From: Leptospira kobayashii
Lineage (GTDB): Bacteria > Spirochaetota > Leptospiria > Leptospirales > Leptospiraceae
Length of the DNA stretch: 64,000 nucleotides
Assembly: GCF_003114835.2 (NCBI RefSeq)
Contig: NZ_AP025028.1
Span: forward strand, 1,950,001-2,014,000
Reading direction: 5' to 3'
The position numbers were made by a program, and so were the translations under genes. Below are positions 28,631-38,003 of this stretch, piece after piece. Under the pieces are notes generated by a model. That model had not been told where the DNA came from. It saw nothing but the letters and a program-made list of their open reading frames with translations, and searched no databases. How positions within the stretch are numbered: position 1 is the stretch's first letter; each line of letters begins with the position of its first letter.

Positions 28631-29596
28631 TTATTTTGATTCTGTCTTCAGATTGAGTAAGATACGATTCGGAATTTCCGGATTGCCCACTTGGTCTTGG
28701 GAATAATATTCCAAAACGCCTTCTTCGCATTTTTCCAAACCTAGGTCTCGAAGTGGAATAGGGGATTTGTATTTTATCCAATCCTTCGGACTGCTTTTGT
28801 CGCAAACCAAACGATAAAGAGTAGAGTCAGTACCGGAGCCTGCATCATAGGTTTCCAAACGGAGTTCCGATCGGTAGGGAAGATAGTTTTGTCCGTTTCC
28901 AACGTAATTTATTTCCGAAAAACGGGCGGTGGTACTCGGTGGAGTTCTATCTACCGTAAATTGTAAAAATTGTGAAACCTCTTTGTTCCCTACAAGATCC
29001 ACACTATAATATTCCAGTTCATAATTTCCGTCTTCCGGAAAATCGATTACGATGTTTTCCGAAGACTGCCAAGGTGAATTTTGCAAACGATAAAAGATTT
29101 GATTCGATTTGGTATCGTCTTTGGAGCTCAATCGGAGCTTCGGTTCCGCTAAATATTGTTCCAATTGTCCGTTGCGGCTTTTCAAAGAGAAAAACAAATC
29201 CGGTTTTGTTATTGGTTGCGGAACGACTACTTCTCTTACTTCCTGTTTATTTTTTGAAAAAGGAAATCTTTTGATTTGGTGGAATTCGGTCCAGTAACCT
29301 CTGATATTCAAGAGTGCCACCGCTCGAACCCGGAAATATTGAAATTGATTCGGTACATCCAGAACGATTCTTCCCGGTTTTACTGTCTTTAAAGTTCTAA
29401 GCTCTTCCGATTTGTTTTCTTCTTTTTCCTGTGCCAGTTCGATTTCATATTCTTTGATGATAGGATTTTTTCCATCCAACAAAACTGTCATTTGGAATTC
29501 CCCTTTTTCATTCTGAATAGCGGCTGTTTGGGAGAATAAAGAATGAGTGAGTAATGATAAATTTATAAAAAAAATCAGGTAAAGATAGGATTTCAC
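28631..29596 (-). CDS. exported protein with two OmpL47-like repeats
   Basis: 321 residues with a signal peptide (MKSYLYLIFFINLSLLTHSLFSQ). An N-terminal fibronectin-like region (FQMTVLLDGKNPIIKEYEIEL) is followed by two copies of a roughly 80-residue motif. Copy one: IFYRLQNSPWQ, then GNYELEYYSVDLVGNKE and TVDRTPP. Copy two: TLYRLVCDKSSPKDW, then EGVLEYYSQDQVGNPE. This 'Y.lD......G.y.l.y.S.D..GN.E' pattern is that of OmpL47-type/Ig-like repeats known in Leptospira surface proteins. It overlaps the LysM/FecR gene by four bases (ATGA). Probably periplasmic or surface-exposed; ligand unknown. Confidence 0.8.
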   Translation of the reverse strand: MKSYLYLIFFINLSLLTHSLFSQTAAIQNEKGEFQMTVLLDGKNPIIKEYEIELAQEKEENKSEELRTLKTVKPGRIVLDVPNQFQYFRVRAVALLNIRGYWTEFHQIKRFPFSKNKQEVREVVVPQPITKPDLFFSLKSRNGQLEQYLAEPKLRLSSKDDTKSNQIFYRLQNSPWQSSENIVIDFPEDGNYELEYYSVDLVGNKEVSQFLQFTVDRTPPSTTARFSEINYVGNGQNYLPYRSELRLETYDAGSGTDSTLYRLVCDKSSPKDWIKYKSPIPLRDLGLEKCEEGVLEYYSQDQVGNPEIPNRILLNLKTESK

Positions 29597-30399
29597 GGTT
29601 GTATTTCCGGAGGAGCAGGGATTAAAAACGGTTTTGTAGGAGGTTTTCCTTTTTCAACGTATGTAGCATAACCTGCGTTTACTTCAACAGTCACGTTTTG
29701 TGCGGATACATCCACTCTTCCTTCATAACAACCAAGACTAGTATTCTCCTTTTCGTCCACTTCTGTAATGAATTCAGTACCTTTTACCTCTGCAATCGCC
29801 GCAGGCGTGCGAAGAATAAACATTTTACGAGTGGGAATTCCTTTTGTGATGATGGCTCTCATTCTTCCTTTTTTCAGATAAAAGGAATCGGGATCTTTTT
29901 CATTTTTTACCTTCTCCATTACTATGTGACTATTGGGAGAAAGTTCCAAACTGGATCCTGTATTCAGAAGAAGTTCTAGTAATGATTCTTCCTTGGTGCG
30001 GGCTTCATCATGAAGATAAAGTCCTGTGCCGACATTCGCACTCGACCAAGTGGTTTCTTTTTTTGAGGATAATAACAACTCAGAAGCGCCTGTTAGTCGA
30101 CTTACTTCGGCAATCGGTTTTTTCCCTAAACTTGCTGGTACCCAAAGTTTCATCCCCGGTAGAATCAGATTGGGATTGTCAATCTTGTTGGATTTAAGGA
30201 GCTCCTTCCACTTTCTCGGATCATCCAGATAGGTCTTGGAAATGATAGAGAGAGTTTGGCCTTTTTCCACGGTGATGATGATCCCATCTTTTTTAGGATC
30301 TTCTTCCTGAGTTTGAGGGGAGGTGGTTTGAGATAAAAATAAGAATACGAGAGAGAATAGGAAAATCCTAAAGGAGGCAGGAAACATAAGATCTTTCAT
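29593..30399 (-). CDS. exported LysM plus FecR-domain protein
   Basis: 268 residues. A signal peptide (IFLFSLVFLFLSQTTS) is followed by a LysM module at about 40-90 (VEKGQTLSIISKTYLDD, LILPGMKLWVP), which binds peptidoglycan, then a FecR domain at about 125-250 (LNTGSSLELSPNSHIVM, KGRMRAIITKG, TPAAIAEVKGTEF, YEGRVDVSA). The FecR part here is the stand-alone type found in many exported proteins, not the iron-dicitrate regulator, as no membrane anchor precedes it. First gene of the trio that ends with the SpoIIE phosphatase. ATGs at 30399 and 30387 are both possible. Confidence 0.87.
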   Translation of the reverse strand: MKDLMFPASFRIFLFSLVFLFLSQTTSPQTQEEDPKKDGIIITVEKGQTLSIISKTYLDDPRKWKELLKSNKIDNPNLILPGMKLWVPASLGKKPIAEVSRLTGASELLLSSKKETTWSSANVGTGLYLHDEARTKEESLLELLLNTGSSLELSPNSHIVMEKVKNEKDPDSFYLKKGRMRAIITKGIPTRKMFILRTPAAIAEVKGTEFITEVDEKENTSLGCYEGRVDVSAQNVTVEVNAGYATYVEKGKPPTKPFLIPAPPEIQP

Positions 30400-30444
30400 T
30401 AGAGAAACCTTATATTCGCCTCCTTCAGGAGTCTAGGTCAAACC

Positions 30445-32547
30445 TTAATTTAGATTTTCAGCCACCAGTTCGGCAATATCTTTCACTTTTACCGAATCAA
30501 TCTTTTCTGCGGCTTTGACGCCGTCCGTGATCATAGTAATACAGAAAGGACATGCAGTGGCAATCGTAGTGGCTCCTGTATCCAAAAGCTGACCGGTTCG
30601 TTTGCTGTTTACACGCATACTGTTCGGATTGGACTCATCCACGTGTTCTTCCATCCAATACTGAGCCCCGCCGGCACCGCAACATAGACCTTTTGTATGG
30701 TGATCGCTCGGTTCTTCCAGTTTTCCACCGGATACTTTCTTAACAACATCTCTCGGGTTTTCGTAGTTATTGTTATAACGTCCGATATAACAGGAGTCAT
30801 GGTAAGTGTATTTGCCTTGGCTTGCATCATCCGCCACTTTAACATCAATCTTGCCGTCTTTGGAAAGTTGGTTGATGTATTCTGAGTGATGGATTACTTC
30901 GAAGTCTCCGCCAAACTGAGGATATTCATTTTTGATTGTGTTGTAACAATGCGGGCAAGCGGTTACTATTTTTTTGATTCCGTAACCGTTGATGGTATCC
31001 ACATTTTGTTGAGCTAATGTTTGGTAGAGGTATTCGTTTCCTCCCCGTCTCGCGGAATCTCCGGAGCAACCTTCTTCTGTTCCTAGGATTCCGAAGTTAA
31101 CATCCGCTTTTTGCATGATTTTTACAAAGTCACGGGAGATTTTTTTGTTACGTTCGTCGAAAGCCCCTGCGCAACCTACCCAATAAAGCACGTCTACGTT
31201 TTTGTCTTCCGCTTCGGAAAGAACTTTTACATTGAGGCCTTCCGCCCAATCCGCTCTTGTATGTGCACCTACACCCCAAGGATTGGAATTGTTTTCCATA
31301 TTGGTAAATGCTTTTTGAAGTTCCGGACTCATTTTGGACTCGGCAAGAACCAAATGTCTTCTCATTTCGATGATGGCGTTTACCTGGTTGTTTCCTACCG
31401 GACATGCTTCCACGCACGCATAACAAGTAGTACATCCCCAGATGGATTCTTCGCTTAAGCCTTCATGTGAATTGATAACTCCCGTTTCGAGAGCTGCTAC
31501 GGCTTCTGCAGCTTCTTCCGGAGTTTTTCCTGCGCGGGCTTTTTCTACTTCCGGCATCTTTTCGAGTAACTGGTGTTTTAGTTCCACGATGATTGCTTTA
31601 GGGTTGAGCATTTTTCCCGTTCTGTTCGCAGGGCATTCTACCTGGCAACGTCCGCATTCGATGCAAGACATACCGTCAAGCAGGTTCGGCCAAGGAAAAT
31701 CTTCCACTCTGTTGGAACCCCAAACAGCATTCTCATCATCCAAATTGAGTTTGGAAAGTTGTCCGCGGGGAGTGTCGGTTGCAAAGAAGTAATTGATAGG
31801 TGCAAAGATCAAGTGGGCATGCTTTGATGTAGGAACATACAACATAAAAGCAAAAACGGTCAGGATATGACCCCACCACATAATCTGTGTTACCAGATCC
31901 GCACCGGAATTGGATACTCCTACGAGTTCCCAAACTTTTCCGATACCGCCGTCAATCAATCCTGCATGAGAATAATATGTTGCTGCAACGGTTTTTGCAC
32001 CATTTCCAAGTAAGGTGGTGATCATCAGGGTTCCGATCATACTGATTACGATCGCGGAAGCAGGGGAATGAACGTCCAAGCCGTGAGCTTTTCTAATCCA
32101 TCTTCTCCAAGCAAAGAAACCAAGACCGATGAGAACTAAAATGGAAACGTAGTTTACGGTTTGTTCGTAGATATGATTTGCAGTTTCACCAAATAGAAAT
32201 TTAGGAAGTGCAAATTGATACGGGTCGTCCATGAGGTAACCGAAGATACCTGCGATCATCTGGCTTGTAGTGTGGATGGTATAAACTAAAAACCCGTAAA
32301 AAATAAAGGCATGCATGATCCCACGAAGAGGTTCCTTGAAGTTTTTCTTTTGCAAAACTACGTTTTCAAGGAAACTTTTAAGTCTAAACGGTAGGTTTAG
32401 GTTTTTGGTGATGTCTTCGTTAAAGAAAGCTGGTCTTCCGTTGAAGATCAAACGCAGACGGTATAGGATCGCTCGCACAAACACTACGTTTGCCACGATA
32501 AAGAAAACGGTGAAAAGAAGGTGAAAGATAATTCTTCCGATGTCCAT
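30445..32547 (-). CDS. membrane-bound Fe-S oxidoreductase (heterodisulfide-reductase-like, EtfD-type)
   Basis: 700 residues. The N-terminal third is a NarI-like cytochrome-b-type membrane domain with five to six helices. Two [4Fe-4S] ferredoxin motifs follow (CIECGRCQVECPANR, CTTCYACVEACPVGN). Two CCG cysteine-rich modules come last (YWVGCAGAF, ACPHCYNTI; YHDSCYIGR, LCCGAGGAQYW, ACPFCITM). This order matches fused HdrCD/EtfD proteins that pass electrons from electron-transfer flavoprotein or a dehydrogenase into the menaquinone pool. Transcribed divergently from mqnC, a menaquinone synthesis gene, which fits that reading. No etfAB genes are visible in the window, so the electron donor is not shown. 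Confidence 0.88.
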   Translation of the reverse strand: MDIGRIIFHLLFTVFFIVANVVFVRAILYRLRLIFNGRPAFFNEDITKNLNLPFRLKSFLENVVLQKKNFKEPLRGIMHAFIFYGFLVYTIHTTSQMIAGIFGYLMDDPYQFALPKFLFGETANHIYEQTVNYVSILVLIGLGFFAWRRWIRKAHGLDVHSPASAIVISMIGTLMITTLLGNGAKTVAATYYSHAGLIDGGIGKVWELVGVSNSGADLVTQIMWWGHILTVFAFMLYVPTSKHAHLIFAPINYFFATDTPRGQLSKLNLDDENAVWGSNRVEDFPWPNLLDGMSCIECGRCQVECPANRTGKMLNPKAIIVELKHQLLEKMPEVEKARAGKTPEEAAEAVAALETGVINSHEGLSEESIWGCTTCYACVEACPVGNNQVNAIIEMRRHLVLAESKMSPELQKAFTNMENNSNPWGVGAHTRADWAEGLNVKVLSEAEDKNVDVLYWVGCAGAFDERNKKISRDFVKIMQKADVNFGILGTEEGCSGDSARRGGNEYLYQTLAQQNVDTINGYGIKKIVTACPHCYNTIKNEYPQFGGDFEVIHHSEYINQLSKDGKIDVKVADDASQGKYTYHDSCYIGRYNNNYENPRDVVKKVSGGKLEEPSDHHTKGLCCGAGGAQYWMEEHVDESNPNSMRVNSKRTGQLLDTGATTIATACPFCITMITDGVKAAEKIDSVKVKDIAELVAENLN

Positions 32548-32595
32548 TTATATTTTTGCCCTTGAGGTGTGTTGTATTTCCTAGGATTTTCATAG

Positions 32596-32625
32596 AAAAA
32601 TGAATGTCCAGGAAAATTCATTTTT
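32596..32625. repeat. 10-bp inverted repeat between the Fe-S oxidoreductase and mqnC
   Basis: AAAAATGAAT (32596-32605) and its exact complement ATTCATTTTT (32616-32625) flank a 10-base spacer in the 126-base divergent promoter region. Spaced half-sites TGAAT-N10-ATTCA would suit a dimeric regulator acting on both genes; a hairpin is also possible. No regulator can be named. Confidence 0.5.
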
Positions 32626-32673
32626 TGCTATGTTTAGAAAGGATGATTCGAAAGGTTTTAATATAGGTAAATT

Positions 32674-33774
32674 ATGATCCCTTCTTCATTTTCCTTTTCC
32701 GCTGAAAACCCGAGCGATCAAGTACTGATCCGAGCCATAGAGGGCAAAAGAATCTCCCCTGAAGAGGCACTCCTTCTTTATGAGGAGGCCGATTTTTTGA
32801 AAGTCCAAATGGTCGCGCGTTTCTTACGGGAAAAAGTTCGTCCTCATACCCAGGCCTCGTACACAATGTTCCGTGTGGTGAATTATACTAATTATTGCAA
32901 TGTAGAATGCAATTTTTGCTCCTTTATGGACGAAATTGGAAATGGAAAAGGATATATCCTCACTCTGGATCAGATTTTGGAAAAGATGGATTATGCTGTG
33001 GAGATGGGCGCGGACCAACTGTTTCTGCAAGGTGGAGTCTTTCCTGATATTGAGTATCAATACTATTTAGATGTGATTGCAGGAGTGAAACAAAGATTTC
33101 CTGACATGCACATCCGCGCTTTTTCTCCCGTAGAAATCATCAATTTGGAAACCATTACCAAAAGACCTTTGAAAGATGTACTTTTGGAACTCAAATCAGT
33201 AGGACTTGATTCCGTTCCGGGTGCAGGGGCAGAGATCCTAACAGAACGTATGCGCCAAATCATTTCTCCTAAAAAAGCTTCCGTCGAAGAATGGGTACGC
33301 GCTATGGAGACCTGCCATGAAGTCGGTCTTCCCGGTTCCGCCAATATAGTATTCGGATCGGAAGAAACCAAAGAGGAAATCATCAGCCATTTAAAAGTAG
33401 TTCGGGATTTGCAAGACAGAACAGGTGGCTTTTTATCTTTTATTCCCTGGACGTTCCAACCGCAAACCAAACGATTCAAGGTTCGTTCCGTTCCCACGCA
33501 TGAATACTTGAAGGTATTGGGAATCTGCAGAATTTTCCTGGATAATATCCCCCATATTGAAACCTCTGTGATGGTTTTGGGAAAAGGAGTGGGGCAACTT
33601 GCACTTTATAGCGGTGCAGATGATATTTCTTCCGTAGTGATCGAAGAAAATGTACTTCGTTCTTTCGGATTGAAAACGGAAAAGGAAGCTCAGAAATTCC
33701 TAAGAGAAGGTGGGTTTGAACCGGTAAGAAGGGATTTATTGTACCAGGAAAGGTATGAACTGAGTTCTTTCTAA
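32674..33774 (+). CDS. mqnC: cyclic dehypoxanthinyl futalosine synthase
   Basis: Radical SAM enzyme of the futalosine menaquinone pathway, converting dehypoxanthine futalosine to the cyclic form. 366 residues; ATG preceded by AGGT. The cluster motif C75-x3-C79-x2-C82 ([10 protein letters not shown]) comes soon after [10 protein letters not shown]. Other MqnC-like marks are [45 protein letters not shown] and the late ENVLRSFG. MqnE, the related aminofutalosine synthase, differs in several of these, notably the ISPxK segment, so MqnC is preferred. Other mqn genes are not in the window. Followed by two short hairpins. Confidence 0.92.
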   Translation: MIPSSFSFSAENPSDQVLIRAIEGKRISPEEALLLYEEADFLKVQMVARFLREKVRPHTQASYTMFRVVNYTNYCNVECNFCSFMDEIGNGKGYILTLDQILEKMDYAVEMGADQLFLQGGVFPDIEYQYYLDVIAGVKQRFPDMHIRAFSPVEIINLETITKRPLKDVLLELKSVGLDSVPGAGAEILTERMRQIISPKKASVEEWVRAMETCHEVGLPGSANIVFGSEETKEEIISHLKVVRDLQDRTGGFLSFIPWTFQPQTKRFKVRSVPTHEYLKVLGICRIFLDNIPHIETSVMVLGKGVGQLALYSGADDISSVVIEENVLRSFGLKTEKEAQKFLREGGFEPVRRDLLYQERYELSSF

Positions 33775-33794
33775 AAAGTAGGGAGACAAAAAAT

Positions 33795-33861
33795 AAGGGG
33801 AGAATTCCCCCCCTCTAATCTTTACACCTTATCCGTCAAGGATTAGACTGAGAATCAGTCT
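33795..33861 (+). terminator. two hairpins after mqnC
   Basis: First, AAGGGGAGAATTCCCC followed by CCCTCTAATCTTT, a five-pair stem rich in G/C. Second, a perfect seven-pair stem AGACTGA-GAA-TCAGTCT at 33845-33861, followed by CAGTTTCATTTG; an alternative pairing ACTGAG/CTCAGT overlaps it. Neither has a long uninterrupted T run, so they may slow or end transcription from both mqnC and the convergent diguanylate cyclase gene rather than acting as textbook terminators. Confidence 0.45.
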
Positions 33862-33914
33862 CAGTTTCATTTGATAAAAGTAATCAGATTTTGTCCAATC
33901 ATTTTTTAAAAAAA

Positions 33915-35126
33915 TTACACAGGGAGAGAGTCGGAAGGGGGAAGGATCGTAATCCGGTTACGCCCTTCATTTTTAGAAGTGTAAAGTGCTGTATCGATTT
34001 TATGATATAGTTCATCAAAACTAGGATCTTCCGTAGGAGAAAAGATAGTCGCACCGATGGAAACAGTGATTTGGATTGTTTCCCCCGCCTGATTGTAAAC
34101 GGGGATTCTCAAGACTTCTATCTTTTCCCGTATACTTTCCGTTAGTGTTTCCAAGCCGATCGGATCAATCGGAGATCCCAAAATACAAAATTCATCTCCT
34201 CCGATACGGGCGGCAATATCAGTGGAACGAACTCTGGATCTGAGAGTCTTTCCGAATGCCTGAATCGCAAGGTCTCCCTGTTTGTGTCCGTATTTATCGT
34301 TGATGTATTTCAACCTGTCCAGATCCAAAATCACCAAACCGATACAAAATCCCTCCCGTTTGGATCTTTTTTTGTAGAGATCGAATTGTTCCAGTAGATG
34401 GCGACGGTTGAATAGATCCGTCATGGAATCAATCCTGGACAGATCATGGATCTTTTGGTTGATTCTGAGTAGTTTACCAACGGTTACACGAAGCCTGATT
34501 TTGGAGCGATATTCTTCAAATCTCCAGTAATTGATCATTAAATTGGCCGTGAGACCGACACCTAATAGAAAGGATACGATTAACATGTCCTGATAAAATA
34601 CAAATCGGTCGAATCCCATAATTTGAGAAAAGTTCAAATGAAGAGGAATGAATAAGCATAAAAATAGAATCGATAGTGCGAAGATACGAACAGGCTCGAT
34701 CCAAAGAATGATGGCGGAACTTGCAATGACTATGGCCGATCCGAAAAGGTAATAGGAATGATTCGGCTTGTCATAAACCATCATTGGAATATAAACAAGG
34801 ATTAAAGATGCGATAAAAAACCCGGTGAAGGAAAATATATGTCTTTCGAAGAATCGAATCCTTTTTTTTGCGAGTAAGTAACAGGAAAAACAAATGAGCA
34901 ATGCGGATATGCGAAAGAATACGATCCAAAAACTAGCTTCTTTCGTGCGCACAAGAGAATCGACAAACAGTAGTGAGACAACGGATGTAAATGCGGAAAG
35001 TACCCCGAATATCATTACGGAAGAACGAATATCGGATATATTTGTAGCGATAAAGGTAGGGTGGTACGTACGTAGAAATAGCCTACGGAATATAAAAATA
35101 GCTCTTCTGAAACTGTACCTGCGCAT
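33915..35126 (-). CDS. membrane diguanylate cyclase (GGDEF)
   Basis: Makes cyclic di-GMP from two GTP. 403 residues: about six membrane helices between residues 38 and 205, then a GGDEF domain with SRIDSMTDLFNRRH at its start and the intact active site ARIGGDEFCIL. The product-inhibition I-site RSTD sits exactly five residues before GGDEF, so feedback control by c-di-GMP is expected. No EAL domain and no recognisable extracytoplasmic sensor beyond the membrane segments. Monocistronic by spacing; 60 bases separate its start from the GerMN gene end. Confidence 0.93.
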   Translation of the reverse strand: MRRYSFRRAIFIFRRLFLRTYHPTFIATNISDIRSSVMIFGVLSAFTSVVSLLFVDSLVRTKEASFWIVFFRISALLICFSCYLLAKKRIRFFERHIFSFTGFFIASLILVYIPMMVYDKPNHSYYLFGSAIVIASSAIILWIEPVRIFALSILFLCLFIPLHLNFSQIMGFDRFVFYQDMLIVSFLLGVGLTANLMINYWRFEEYRSKIRLRVTVGKLLRINQKIHDLSRIDSMTDLFNRRHLLEQFDLYKKRSKREGFCIGLVILDLDRLKYINDKYGHKQGDLAIQAFGKTLRSRVRSTDIAARIGGDEFCILGSPIDPIGLETLTESIREKIEVLRIPVYNQAGETIQITVSIGATIFSPTEDPSFDELYHKIDTALYTSKNEGRNRITILPPSDSLPV

Positions 35127-35186
35127 TATCAGCCTAACTTTCTCATCCTAAGATAGACGATTGAATCTTGCAACAATTAAGGTGGA

Positions 35187-36020
35187 TTAGAACAAAATGA
35201 TTTTTCTTGGGTTTTTCACTAAGATTTCGGGAAGGGCCATTCCATCCCCGCCTAGGGATCTGAGTCTGGTTCTTTCTACGTAAACATTCAACCCTTTGAT
35301 TCCGTAATTTCCGATCAAACTATAGCAAATTTGATCGATTCTATCCTTTAGGATTTCCGGGCTTCCTCCCCATTCCAAATCCTTAGAAAAGGACAAATGT
35401 AAGATTCCGTCCTCTAATCGGTAATTAGGATCAAATTTGAGCTTTTTCGGGAGAGAATTGAGAATCCCTTTGGACTTTTCTTCAGGACTCGGGCCTTCCA
35501 ATAATTTTTTTACTAAAAAATGAATCGGATCTCCTCCCTGAAATTCCCGGGAGACTTTCACTAATTGCGATTGGCTATTCTTTCCCTGGCCGTAGAATTT
35601 TAAAAAATAAATGGATAAATAACCGCTTTTGTCCTGAATTTTTTTTCCGCCACCGGGAAAACTGTCTTCCGGTAAAGAAATTTCAGGGATGGAAAATCCA
35701 TCGTCTTGGTTTTTTATTTTTTTCTTTTCTTCTCCGATGAGAATCGGATCTTCCAATGCTTCTTCTTCCCAGGCAAGATCGTCTTCCCATTCATTAGATG
35801 TTAGTGGGTCGTTTGCCCTTGGTGATTTTTGATTTTTTTCGAATAAGGAATTTCCGCTTCCTATATTTCTAAAACTTTCCGTGCTAAATGATTGTTTGAT
35901 GTTTGCTTGGGAAAAGCCGAGAGACTTTTCAATCAAAACCAGTACGAAAAAGAGCCCGCCTATGATATAGGTGAGTGATTTCAATTTGTCCGGTGATGAG
36001 CTTTGCTGCGGGATTGCCAC
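35187..36020 (-). CDS. membrane-anchored GerMN-domain protein
   Basis: 277 residues, GTG start. One N-terminal membrane segment (LTYIIGGLFFVLVLIEKSLG) is followed by a low-complexity acidic linker (DLAWEEEALEDPILIGEEKKK). A GerMN domain covers about 135-262 (LSIYFLKFYGQ, DPIHFLVKKLLEGPSPEEK, LEDGILHLSFSKDLEWGG). GerMN modules occur in spore germination and LpqB-type envelope proteins and are thought to bind small ligands or proteins. Here, in a non-sporulating Gram-negative, it is most likely a periplasmic envelope component. It lies just downstream of the HAD gene on the same strand with a gap of 34 bases. Confidence 0.8.
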   Translation of the reverse strand: MAIPQQSSSPDKLKSLTYIIGGLFFVLVLIEKSLGFSQANIKQSFSTESFRNIGSGNSLFEKNQKSPRANDPLTSNEWEDDLAWEEEALEDPILIGEEKKKIKNQDDGFSIPEISLPEDSFPGGGKKIQDKSGYLSIYFLKFYGQGKNSQSQLVKVSREFQGGDPIHFLVKKLLEGPSPEEKSKGILNSLPKKLKFDPNYRLEDGILHLSFSKDLEWGGSPEILKDRIDQICYSLIGNYGIKGLNVYVERTRLRSLGGDGMALPEILVKNPRKIILF

Positions 36021-36054
36021 ATTATAAACTTCGGAAAACTAAGGAAACTAGCAC

Positions 36055-36729
36055 TTAAAAAATCTCTTTTAAAGCTTCCAGTTCCTTGAAATTCCACTCA
36101 AAATCGGGAATTTCCCCGTTTGTGGCATGCCCATAGGAACAATATCCGAATAAACATCCGTTATTTCTTGCGGCTTCCCAATCACTGTATCTGTCCCCAA
36201 TGAGGGCAATGGAGTTGGACTTGTAACCGTATTTTTTGATGTATTCGGAAAGAATATCCGTTTTTGTACAAACATTCTCCTGATTGATGACTATGATCGG
36301 TTCAAAATAATGCAATACTCCTGCTGTTTCCAGGACTGTTTCTACATAGCTGCGCCTTCCGTTGGAGGCACAAGTGATTGTGTATCCTTTTTCCTTCAGA
36401 TACCGAACCGTAGATCCCACACCTGCATAGAAATCCCCACCTCCGTTTCGGATGGAATCGCAGAGTAGTTCCAAAACCCGATTGGAAATCACTTCTCTTT
36501 CTTCCAGAGGAAGAGACGGTAGTAGATTGGCGAAAATTTCTCGGACTGGTTTACCAATCTGTAACATGATCTGGTCATGCGTGGGTAAATTTGTGATTTT
36601 TCCTGTCTTCAGGGCAAACTCTTCGATTGCCTGGACATAGGTCTTGAATATGATGGATTCAGAGGAGAAGAGGGTACCATCGACATCGAAGGCCACCATC
36701 TTAATATCTTCCGCACGATTTTCAAGCAT
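36055..36729 (-). CDS. HAD-superfamily phosphatase
   Basis: 224 residues from the ATG at 36729 (a TTG at 36777 would extend it into the promoter of the divergent gene). HAD motifs: [12 protein letters not shown] with nucleophile D15 and D17; [36 protein letters not shown]. The helical cap between motifs I and II ([28 protein letters not shown]) is like the phosphoglycolate phosphatase/beta-phosphoglucomutase subgroup. Substrate unknown. Its start lies 53 bases from that of the KamA gene on the other strand, so they share a promoter region and possibly a pathway. Confidence 0.85.
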   Translation of the reverse strand: MLENRAEDIKMVAFDVDGTLFSSESIIFKTYVQAIEEFALKTGKITNLPTHDQIMLQIGKPVREIFANLLPSLPLEEREVISNRVLELLCDSIRNGGGDFYAGVGSTVRYLKEKGYTITCASNGRRSYVETVLETAGVLHYFEPIIVINQENVCTKTDILSEYIKKYGYKSNSIALIGDRYSDWEAARNNGCLFGYCSYGHATNGEIPDFEWNFKELEALKEIF

Positions 36730-36782
36730 TACCACCAAAAAAGAAATTGGCGGTGTGTTGGCAAGTAAGGAATTCAAGGACT

Positions 36783-38003
36783 ATGCCTTCGATTTTAGAT
36801 GTTCAAACGATCGAAAAGAACCGCGAGGAGCTATTTTCCCGAACCAATTGGTTTGATTCTACTTCTCAGCTTCAAAATCGGGTGAAAGGAGAAGATTTAG
36901 ATAAGTATTTTTTACTGACTGATTCGGAAAAAAAGGGAATTGCAGAGACAATTCGCCTGAACGTATCCGCTACCCCTTATTATCTTAAATTATCCGATCC
37001 ATTTGATCCCCAATGTCCCATCCGCAGGATGATTGTTCCCGATTCCTCCGAATCCGTTTTGTCCGTGGAGGAATCTTCCGATCCTCTCCATGAAGAGAGA
37101 CTTTCACCCGTAAGAGGACTCACTCATATGTACCCCAATCGGGTGCTTTTGTTTTCCAATCATTCCTGTAGCGTTTATTGTAGACACTGTATGAGAGGCA
37201 GAAAGGTTTCCTCTCCCAAAGAAAGGATGGAAAAAGAGGATTTGGAATCCGCTTTCGATTATATCCGGACTCACTCCGAAATTGAAGATGTTGTGATCAG
37301 CGGCGGAGATCCATTGAATCTTTCGAATGCACGAATCGATTGGATTTTAGGAGAACTTTCCTCCATACCCCACGTAAAAATCTGCAGATTGGGAACTAGA
37401 AATCCGGTGACTCTTCCTTTTCGTATAACAAAAGAACTTTGTTCCATTATAGAATCACATAACAACGACTCCCTGTCCGTATTTTGCAATACCCAGTTCA
37501 ATCATCCGAAAGAATGCACTCCCGAAGCAAAAGAGGCAATTTTACGCCTGTTAAAGTCCGGTGTGTCCGTGGGAAATCAATCGGTACTTTTAAAAGGGAT
37601 CAATGATTCCGGTGAAATTATGTTGGAGTTGCATAAAAAACTACTCGAAATGAGAGTGCGTGCTTATTATCTCTATGACCCGGAGCTTATCCCCGGTTCA
37701 CGTGGTTTTAGAACTCCTTTGCAAAAAGGTGTGGAAATCGTATCCTATATGCGTGGAAAAATTGCGGGAATGGGAATTCCTCAATTTGTAAATGATTTGC
37801 CAGGGGGCGGAGGAAAGATCACTTTATCACCTAATTGGTATTTGGGATATTTTCCGGATACGAGGCAGCACGCATTTCGTTCCGCAGTTACGGGGAAGGT
37901 TCATTTTTCCTTTGAACCTTCCGGATCGGAATACGAGTCTTTTTATCATATTTTGAATGAACAGGAATGGGAGAAACTAATTGCAGACAGTACTTCTCGC
38001 TAG
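36783..38003 (+). CDS. KamA-family radical SAM aminomutase, specificity uncertain
   Basis: 406 residues from the ATG at 36783, which has AAGGAA/AAGGA upstream. The family (lysine 2,3-aminomutase, glutamate 2,3-aminomutase, EpmB) uses SAM, a [4Fe-4S] cluster and PLP to move an amino group between adjacent carbons. The cluster cysteines are C129, C133 and C136 (CSVYCRHC); the PLP lysine is K345 in [29 protein letters not shown] and [12 protein letters not shown] are family-typical. Against the clostridial lysine enzyme, the aspartate seven residues before the PLP lysine is kept (D338), but the other lysine-gripping aspartate aligns with E301 (YDPELIPG). Product could be beta-lysine or another beta-amino acid. 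First gene of a three-gene overlapping operon. Confidence 0.9.
   Translation: MPSILDVQTIEKNREELFSRTNWFDSTSQLQNRVKGEDLDKYFLLTDSEKKGIAETIRLNVSATPYYLKLSDPFDPQCPIRRMIVPDSSESVLSVEESSDPLHEERLSPVRGLTHMYPNRVLLFSNHSCSVYCRHCMRGRKVSSPKERMEKEDLESAFDYIRTHSEIEDVVISGGDPLNLSNARIDWILGELSSIPHVKICRLGTRNPVTLPFRITKELCSIIESHNNDSLSVFCNTQFNHPKECTPEAKEAILRLLKSGVSVGNQSVLLKGINDSGEIMLELHKKLLEMRVRAYYLYDPELIPGSRGFRTPLQKGVEIVSYMRGKIAGMGIPQFVNDLPGGGGKITLSPNWYLGYFPDTRQHAFRSAVTGKVHFSFEPSGSEYESFYHILNEQEWEKLIADSTSR

Noticed and set aside
31111..31458. Plus-strand open frame opposite the Fe-S oxidoreductase
   Set aside because: It lies wholly inside conserved ferredoxin/CCG coding sequence and its translation has no family features.
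33775..33914. Possible small RNA between mqnC and the GGDEF gene
   Set aside because: Two short hairpins are present but no promoter or T-run-ended transcript unit can be made out; transcription-end structures are simpler.
36730..36782. Overlapping TTG starts for the HAD and KamA genes
   Set aside because: They would make two divergent genes overlap; both have an ATG just inside, the KamA one with an AAGGA site, giving a normal 53-base promoter region.
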